A stretch of 11,963 nucleotides of DNA. Source: Bacteroidales bacterium (GTDB taxonomy: Bacteria; Bacteroidota; Bacteroidia; Bacteroidales; UBA12077). The stretch is from contig JASGMZ010000072.1 in the NCBI GenBank assembly GCA_030156305.1, positions 1-11,963 of the forward strand. Direction: 5' to 3'. The notes below the pieces were generated by a model, which saw nothing but the letters and a program-made list of their open reading frames with translations, was not told where the DNA came from and did not search any database. The position numbers and the translations under genes are program-made. This document shows, one piece after another, positions 7,123-11,963 of the stretch. The number at the start of each line of letters is the position of its first letter. Position 1 is the first letter of the stretch.

Positions 7123-7187
7123 TTTGTGATACCCTGCTTGCAGCAGGCAAGGTTGTGAAACTCGTAAAAGACATGCGGATTTTAGGT
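7123..7187. repeat. Copy 2 of dispersed direct repeat with hairpin insert
   Basis: Blocks 7123-7132 and 7152-7187 equal 17-26 and 27-62. Between them lie 19 extra bases (7133-7151) that can fold as CCTGCT-TGC-AGCAGG or as CTTGC-AGCAG-GCAAG. The copy is 77 bp after the tRNA-Gln 3' end, outside both the tRNA and its terminator. On the plus strand one frame through copy 2 reads open, including KVVKLVKDMRILGYKKL, up to a stop at 7221-7223. It has no ATG at its beginning and a stop lies at 7107-7109. Copy 1 keeps VVKLVKDMRILG but is interrupted upstream. This may be a relic of coding DNA or a mobile repeat family. Confidence 0.85.
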
Positions 7188-7237
7188 TATAAAAAACTTT
7201 TTAGCCCCAAAAAAATAATCTAATTCACTTTTTTTAA

Positions 7238-7268
7238 TTGCATTTTTTATTACATAAATCTATCTTTG
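7238..7268 (+). promoter_or_regulatory. Promoter of ileS
   Basis: TTG at 7238-7240 and TATCTTTG at 7261-7268, separated by 20 bp, match the Bacteroidota consensus exactly. The predicted transcription start near 7275 leaves about 35 nt of leader before the ATG at 7310, too short for a T-box, and none is seen. Confidence 0.75.
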
Positions 7269-7309
7269 TACGTTTTAAAAACTTGAGGATTAAAAATTAA
7301 GCATCACCA

Positions 7310-10300
7310 ATGAGTAAAAAATTTCCGGAATACAAACAATTGGATCTATCGCAAATCAATAAAGATATTCTTGCGAGATGGGATAAAAACGACACGTTTC
7401 ATAAAAGTATAACTACCCGCGAAGGGAAACCCACCTTTGTATTTTATGAAGGGCCTCCTTCCGCCAACGGGCTTCCGGGAATTCACCATGTGATGGCTCG
7501 TGCCATAAAAGATATTTTTTGTCGTTACAAAACCATGCAGGGTTACCTGGTAAAACGAAAAGCCGGATGGGATACTCACGGCCTTCCTGTTGAACTATCG
7601 GTAGAAAAATCATTGGGAATTACGAAAGAGGATATTGGTAAAAAAATATCGATCGATACTTACAATAAAACCTGTAAAAAGGAAGTAATGAAATATACCG
7701 ATGTATGGGAAAACCTTACCCATAAAATGGGATATTGGGTAAATATGGACGACCCATACATTACTTATGATAATCGGTATATCGAAACGCTGTGGTGGTT
7801 GTTAAAACAGCTTTTTGAAAAGGGGTTGTTGTATAAAGGATATACCATTCAGCCATACTCTCCGGCTGCCGGAACCGGATTAAGTACTCATGAATTAAAT
7901 CAACCCGGATGCTATAAGGATGTTAAAGATACTACCTGTACTGCACAATTTAAGGTTATTAAAAATGAACAATCAGATTTTCTTTTTAAAGATGTAGAAA
8001 CGGATGTTTATCTTTTGGCATGGACAACTACTCCATGGACATTACCCTCGAACACAGCATTGGCTGTAGGGCATAAAATTAACTATGTAAAAGTCCGGAC
8101 ATTTAATCAATATACCGGCGAACCGGTTACTGTTATTCTATCCAAAGATTTATTCCCAGCCTATTTTGATAAAAAAGCAGAAGAGCTAAGTCTTGATGAT
8201 TACAAACCTGGGGATAAAAAAGTTCCGTACAAAATTATAGCTGAATATACCGGAGCGGATTTAGAAGGCATCCGATACGAACAACTCATCAATTGGGTAA
8301 AACCCAAAGGAGATGCTTTCCGTGTAATTTTAGGCGATTATGTTACCACCGAAGAAGGTACCGGAATTGTACATATTGCGCCCACTTTTGGTGCAGACGA
8401 CGACCGGGTAGCCAAGCAAAGTAATATTGCTGCTCTTGTTTTATATGATAAACAAGGAACGATGCAACCCATGGTGGATAAAAAGGGACGAATGTACCTG
8501 CTGGATGAATTAGACCCCGATTTTGTATCTCAATATGTAAATGTTAAAGCCTATAAAGATTTTTCAGGACGATATGTTAAAAATGAATACGATGAGTCGC
8601 TTACCGAAAATGATCCAACCATTGATGTGGATATTTCGGTCATGCTAAAAAAGGAAAATAAAGCCTTTAAAATCGAAAAGTATGTTCACAGCTATCCGCA
8701 TTGTTGGAGAACAGACAAACCGGTACTTTATTACCCGTTAGATTCATGGTTTATTAAAACCACTGCGCTAAAAGAACGAATGATAGAATTAAACAAAACC
8801 ATCAACTGGAAGCCCGAATCAACCGGTACAGGTAGATTTGGTAAGTGGTTGGAAAACTTACAGGACTGGAATTTATCCCGATCAAGATATTGGGGTACAC
8901 CATTACCCATTTGGGTTACCGAAGACCGCTCAGAGATGAAGTGTATTGGCTCAGTTAAAGAGTTGTACAACGAAATTGAAAAATCGGTAAAAGCCGGATT
9001 TATGAAAGAAAATCCATTGGGTGATTTTGAACCGGAAAACTATTCTAAAGAAAATTATGATAAAATAGACCTTCACAGGCCTTATGTGGATGAGGTGATT
9101 TTAGTTTCGGGCCAAGGGAAGAAAATGGTTCGCGAGCTTGATCTGATTGATGTATGGTTTGATTCAGGAGCGATGCCCTATGCACAAATCCATTATCCTT
9201 TTGAAAATAAAGAAGGGTTTGAAAAAGTTTATCCTGCCGATTTTATTGCCGAAGGTGTTGACCAGACCCGCGGATGGTTTTTTACCTTACATGCTATTGC
9301 TACGATGTTGTTTGACTCCGTAGCCTTTAAAAATATTATCTCTAATGGGTTGGTGTTAGATAAAAATGGAGCCAAAATGTCCAAACGATTGGGCAATGCG
9401 GTTGATCCATTCGAAACCATAGAAAAAAACGGATCCGACCCGTTACGCTGGTATATGATTACCAATGCTCAACCCTGGGATAATTTGAAATTTGATCCTG
9501 CAGGCCTTGAAGAAGTAAAAAGAAAATTCTTTGGTACCCTTTATAATACGTATTCATTTTTTGCGCTTTATGCCAATGTAGATGGATTTAAGTATGCGGA
9601 AGAAGAAGTCCCTGTGGAAGAACGTCCGGAGATTGATCGATGGATCATATCTTTATTAAACTCGTTGGTAAAAGAAGTTGAAAAAGACTATGAAAATTAC
9701 GAGCCTACAAGAGCCGGAAGAGCTATTCAGGATTTTGTTACCGAAAATTTAAGTAACTGGTATGTTCGACTTAACAGAAAAAGATACTGGGGAGGTGAAT
9801 ATTCAAAAGATAAGATTGCAGCTTACCAAACGCTTTATACTTGTTTAGAAACTGTAGCAAGGCTTATAGCTCCTATAGCACCGTTCTTTGCCGATCAGTT
9901 ATTTACCGATCTTAACACAGTAACCGGGAAAGATACTACCGAATCGGTTCATATTGCTGATTTCCCTGAATATAATGAACAATATATTGATCTGGCACTC
10001 GAAGAAAGAATGGATATTGCCCAGCGAGTGTCCTCTATGATTCTTGCCTTACGGCGAAAAGTAAATATTAAAGTGCGTCAGCCGTTAAGCAAAATTATGA
10101 TTCCTCTGCTGGATACTTCATTAAAAGATAAATTTGAAGCAGTAAGAAATTTGGTATTATCAGAAGTTAATGTGAAAGAGGTTGAATATATTACCGATAC
10201 TACCGGGATTTTGGTGAAAAATATAAAACCAAACTTTAAAGCCTTGGGGCCAAAATATGGTAAATTAATGAAACATATTTCAACGGCTGTTGCCCAAATG

Positions 10301-10750
10301 ACACAAGAAGATATTGCTCAACTTGAGCGTGATGAAAAATTTACAATAAATGCCGGCGACGAACAAATAACATTAAGCTTAGCCGATGTTGAAATTTCTT
10401 CGGAAGATATTCCGGGATGGCTGGTAGCCAATGATGGTAAATTAACTGTTGCACTGGACATTAATATTACCGATGAATTACGCGAAGAGGGTATCGCCCG
10501 GGAATTTATTAACCGGATTCAGAATCTGCGTAAGGAAAGTAATTTTGATGTTACCGATAAAATCAAAATAGAAATTAAAAAACACGATTTAATTGATCGT
10601 GCAATTGAAAAACATAAAGACTATATTGGGGCACAAACATTAGCTAAGTCAATTGATTTAGTTAACCAATTTAAACAAAATACAGTGTTCGACGTAGAAA
10701 TTGATGATGAAATAAAAACCCAAATAAAAATTATCAGAGTAAACGAATAA
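7310..10750 (+). CDS. ileS: Isoleucyl-tRNA synthetase (large, IleRS2-like)
   Basis: A 1146-residue class I enzyme that attaches isoleucine to tRNA-Ile in the cytoplasm. The nucleotide-binding block reads FYEGPPSANGLPGIHH (residues 45-60), so the HIGH motif is GIHH at 57-60. The second signature, KMSKR, is intact at 689-693. The CP1 editing domain carries WTTTPWTLPSNT (238-249) and GTGIVHIAPTFGADD (350-364), with the Asp expected for removal of mischarged valine. The anticodon-binding region follows at roughly 770-960, then an extended C-terminal part without the Cys4 zinc site of the E. coli type. The length and missing zinc finger fit the eukaryote-like type 2 enzymes, which as a class tolerate mupirocin; the altered HIGH motif is discussed in the findings. 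The ATG at 7310 gives the family's usual N-terminus (MSKKFPEYKQLDL). It lies 57 bp before a dksA-like gene and may be co-transcribed with it. Confidence 0.97.
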   Translation: MSKKFPEYKQLDLSQINKDILARWDKNDTFHKSITTREGKPTFVFYEGPPSANGLPGIHHVMARAIKDIFCRYKTMQGYLVKRKAGWDTHGLPVELSVEKSLGITKEDIGKKISIDTYNKTCKKEVMKYTDVWENLTHKMGYWVNMDDPYITYDNRYIETLWWLLKQLFEKGLLYKGYTIQPYSPAAGTGLSTHELNQPGCYKDVKDTTCTAQFKVIKNEQSDFLFKDVETDVYLLAWTTTPWTLPSNTALAVGHKINYVKVRTFNQYTGEPVTVILSKDLFPAYFDKKAEELSLDDYKPGDKKVPYKIIAEYTGADLEGIRYEQLINWVKPKGDAFRVILGDYVTTEEGTGIVHIAPTFGADDDRVAKQSNIAALVLYDKQGTMQPMVDKKGRMYLLDELDPDFVSQYVNVKAYKDFSGRYVKNEYDESLTENDPTIDVDISVMLKKENKAFKIEKYVHSYPHCWRTDKPVLYYPLDSWFIKTTALKERMIELNKTINWKPESTGTGRFGKWLENLQDWNLSRSRYWGTPLPIWVTEDRSEMKCIGSVKELYNEIEKSVKAGFMKENPLGDFEPENYSKENYDKIDLHRPYVDEVILVSGQGKKMVRELDLIDVWFDSGAMPYAQIHYPFENKEGFEKVYPADFIAEGVDQTRGWFFTLHAIATMLFDSVAFKNIISNGLVLDKNGAKMSKRLGNAVDPFETIEKNGSDPLRWYMITNAQPWDNLKFDPAGLEEVKRKFFGTLYNTYSFFALYANVDGFKYAEEEVPVEERPEIDRWIISLLNSLVKEVEKDYENYEPTRAGRAIQDFVTENLSNWYVRLNRKRYWGGEYSKDKIAAYQTLYTCLETVARLIAPIAPFFADQLFTDLNTVTGKDTTESVHIADFPEYNEQYIDLALEERMDIAQRVSSMILALRRKVNIKVRQPLSKIMIPLLDTSLKDKFEAVRNLVLSEVNVKEVEYITDTTGILVKNIKPNFKALGPKYGKLMKHISTAVAQMTQEDIAQLERDEKFTINAGDEQITLSLADVEISSEDIPGWLVANDGKLTVALDINITDELREEGIAREFINRIQNLRKESNFDVTDKIKIEIKKHDLIDRAIEKHKDYIGAQTLAKSIDLVNQFKQNTVFDVEIDDEIKTQIKIIRVNE

Positions 10751-10776
10751 ATACTCGTTAAAATGAAATAATTTAT

Positions 10777-10784
10777 TATCTTTA
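10777..10784 (+). promoter_or_regulatory. Weak candidate -7 box upstream of dksA-like gene
   Basis: TATCTTTA differs from TAnnTTTG at the last base only and lies 23 bp before the ATG. No clear TTG is present about 20 bp upstream. The gene could equally be read through from ileS, since there is no terminator between them. Confidence 0.3.
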
Positions 10785-10807
10785 GCACAATTAAAAATTT
10801 ATGAGTT

Positions 10808-11185
10808 ATGGCTGAAAAGACTAGATATAATGATGAAGAGTTGGCCGAATTTAAAGAGATTATCTTAAAAAAGCTTGACAAAGCACAAAAAGATTATGAG
10901 CTTTTAAAAAAGACCATTACGCATAGCGAAAGCAATGATACCGAAGACACATCGCCTACTTTTAAAGTATTAGAAGAGGGTGCTGCAACCCTTTCTAAAG
11001 AGGAAGCCGGAAGACTGGCACAGCGGCAATTGAAATTTATTCAACACTTACAGGCTGCATTGGTTCGTATTGAAAACAAAACCTATGGTATTTGCCGTGA
11101 AACCGGAAAACTTATTTCTAAAGAAAGACTTCGTGCGGTTCCACACGCAACACTGAGTATCGAAGCAAAACAAAATAAACGCTAA
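10808..11185 (+). CDS. TraR/DksA family regulator, degenerate zinc finger
   Basis: A 125-residue protein with the DksA fold pattern. There is an N-terminal helix (about 8-40), an acidic, Ser/Thr-rich tip (about 40-55) and a return helix (about 62-92), forming the coiled-coil hairpin. The C-terminal zinc-finger region reads YGICRETGKLISKERLRAVPHATLSIEAK (written in two parts: GICRETGKLI at 94-103 and RLRAVPHATLSIEAK at 107-121). DksA proteins act by inserting the coiled coil into the secondary channel of RNA polymerase. Of the four zinc-binding cysteines expected, only C96 remains, so no Cys4 site can form; I recall this as usual for Bacteroidota members. The ATG at 10801 is out of frame and meets a stop after four codons, so 10808 is the start. 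A strong terminator follows, and the order ileS - dksA-like - lspA is a familiar Bacteroidota arrangement. Confidence 0.9.
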   Translation: MAEKTRYNDEELAEFKEIILKKLDKAQKDYELLKKTITHSESNDTEDTSPTFKVLEEGAATLSKEEAGRLAQRQLKFIQHLQAALVRIENKTYGICRETGKLISKERLRAVPHATLSIEAKQNKR

Positions 11186-11206
11186 ATATTTTTTAGAAGA
11201 TGAATT

Positions 11207-11242
11207 AAATGATTGGGTCTGGAGTGATCCAATCATTTTTTT
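11207..11242 (+). terminator. Rho-independent terminator of dksA-like gene
   Basis: AAATGATTGG (11207-11216) pairs with CCAATCATTT (11229-11238). Three more pairs (GTC with GAT, including one G-T) extend the stem to 13 bp around a 6-nt loop. Seven consecutive T residues span 11236-11242. It ends transcripts that read out of the dksA-like gene and lies 21 nt after its stop codon. The ATG that would give the longest lspA frame (11209) is inside this hairpin. Confidence 0.85.
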
Positions 11243-11292
11243 ATTATTCTCTACTTTTCAGTAGATTTACCAAAATTTTAAACTCAAAGCTC

Positions 11293-11901
11293 GTGAAGTC
11301 AAATACTAAAACATCGATTATAGTTATCATTCTTATATTAATTATTGATCAGGCTCTGAAAATCTGGATTAAAACCCATATGATGTTGGGGCAGGAATAT
11401 AAAATTTTGGGTGATTGGTTTATTATCCATTTTACCGAAAATAACGGGATGGCGTTTGGAATGGAATTTTGGGGCGAAAAAGGCAAAATTTTCCTTACAC
11501 TTTTCAGGATTGTTGCGGTAATTGGTATTGGTTGGTATTTAAGTCATTTGATTAAACAAAAAGCACCTAAAATGCTAATAATTAGTATTGCTCTAATTTT
11601 AGCCGGAGCAATGGGTAATATTATCGACAGTGTTCTTTATGGTGTAATTTTTGATGACAGTTTTTATAAAGTTGCTGAATTTTTACCCGACAGTGGGGGA
11701 TATTCAACATGGATGCAGGGTAAAGTGGTTGATATGTTCTATTTTCCCATTTTGAAAGGCAATTTCCCTTCGTGGTTTCCGTTTTGGGCAAACGAACAAT
11801 TCGTATTTTTCAGGCCGGTTTTTAATATCGCCGATTCGGCCATTACCATTGGTGTTTTGTATATTCTTATTTTTGAACGTTCGTTTTTTAAACACAACTA
11901 A
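11293..11901 (+). CDS. lspA: Lipoprotein signal peptidase (signal peptidase II)
   Basis: A 202-residue inner-membrane aspartic protease that removes signal peptides from prolipoproteins after lipidation. Conserved blocks, numbered from the GTG start, are DQALK (19-23) at the end of the first membrane helix, TENNGMAFG (48-56), AGAMGNIID (104-112), VVDMFYFP (145-152) and FNIADSAITIG (177-187). The catalytic aspartates should be D112 and D181. Membrane helices lie near 8-26, 66-84, 93-112 and 180-195. The two aspartates are 69 residues apart because about 50 extra residues, rich in Phe and Trp, sit between them compared with E. coli; I recall this as common in Bacteroidota. I place the start at GTG 11293 because the family begins close to its first membrane helix and because the upstream ATG (11209) lies in the terminator hairpin. 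TAGATTTA at 11262-11269 is a possible -7 box. Confidence 0.9.
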   Translation: MKSNTKTSIIVIILILIIDQALKIWIKTHMMLGQEYKILGDWFIIHFTENNGMAFGMEFWGEKGKIFLTLFRIVAVIGIGWYLSHLIKQKAPKMLIISIALILAGAMGNIIDSVLYGVIFDDSFYKVAEFLPDSGGYSTWMQGKVVDMFYFPILKGNFPSWFPFWANEQFVFFRPVFNIADSAITIGVLYILIFERSFFKHN

Positions 11902-11963
11902 CTTGCTCTAAGCATTTGAAATATGAAGATTGCTTAGTGGAGTAAAAACCTGTTGTTATAACC

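Noticed and set aside
6876..7174. Open frames through the tRNA-Gln on both strands (6876-7058 plus, 6965-7174 minus)
   Set aside because: Both read through the tRNA and its terminator; their text is the usual artefact of translating a tRNA gene.
27..7187. An integrated element bounded by att sites at tRNA-Gln
   Set aside because: The repeat does not overlap the tRNA 3' end (it begins 77 bp after it), no integrase or phage gene lies between the copies, and the enclosed genes look like ordinary chromosomal ones.
10801..10815. ATG at 10801 as start of the dksA-like gene
   Set aside because: It is in another frame and reaches a stop after four codons; the ATG at 10808 opens the conserved protein.
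11908..11937. CTAAGCA/TGCTTAG hairpin after lspA as a terminator
   Set aside because: The arms are 7 bp with a 16-nt loop and no T run follows; the evidence is too weak.

Overview
The window looks like chromosomal DNA from a low-GC member of the Bacteroidota, probably class Bacteroidia. Three things support this. Several genes are preceded by the phylum's promoter pattern (TTG/TTTG, about 18-21 bp, then TAnnTTTG) rather than a -35/-10 pair with a strong Shine-Dalgarno site. The protein types are typical of the phylum: an orphan ~790-residue FtsX/MacB permease, a PspC-PadR-PspC operon, a ~1150-residue isoleucyl-tRNA synthetase and a DksA-like protein with a degenerate zinc finger. The order ileS - dksA-like - lspA is also a familiar arrangement there. 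These are recognitions from memory; no search was run.

Layout. Positions 1-226 are AT-rich noncoding DNA holding one copy of a 36-bp exact repeat and two small palindromes. A minus-strand ABC-transporter permease (227-2596) follows, then about 710 bp with no convincing gene (2597-3310), then a minus-strand DUF2797 protein (3311-4111). A divergent 172-bp region carries a strong promoter with dyad/direct-repeat sites and starts a plus-strand operon of PspC protein, PadR regulator and large PspC protein (4284-6848), closed by a strong hairpin. Next come a tRNA-Gln(TTG) with its own promoter and terminator (6930-7080), the second copy of the 36-bp repeat (7123-7187), ileS with a clear promoter (7310-10750), a TraR/DksA-like gene (10808-11185) with a terminator, and lspA (GTG start at 11293, to 11901).

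How the parts fit. The right half is housekeeping: charging of tRNA-Ile, a probable RNA-polymerase-binding regulator, and lipoprotein signal peptidase. The central operon looks like a self-regulated membrane-stress module, with PadR as probable repressor of its own promoter and two paralogous PspC proteins as membrane effectors. The left half holds a permease without a visible ATPase and a conserved protein of unknown function.

I see no CRISPR array, transposase, phage gene or obvious new defence system. The observations most worth checking are the altered HIGH motif (GIHH) in IleRS, the paired sites at the PadR/PspC promoter, the 36-bp repeat whose second copy carries a 19-nt hairpin insertion, and the lspA start site that sits inside a terminator if the longest frame is taken.
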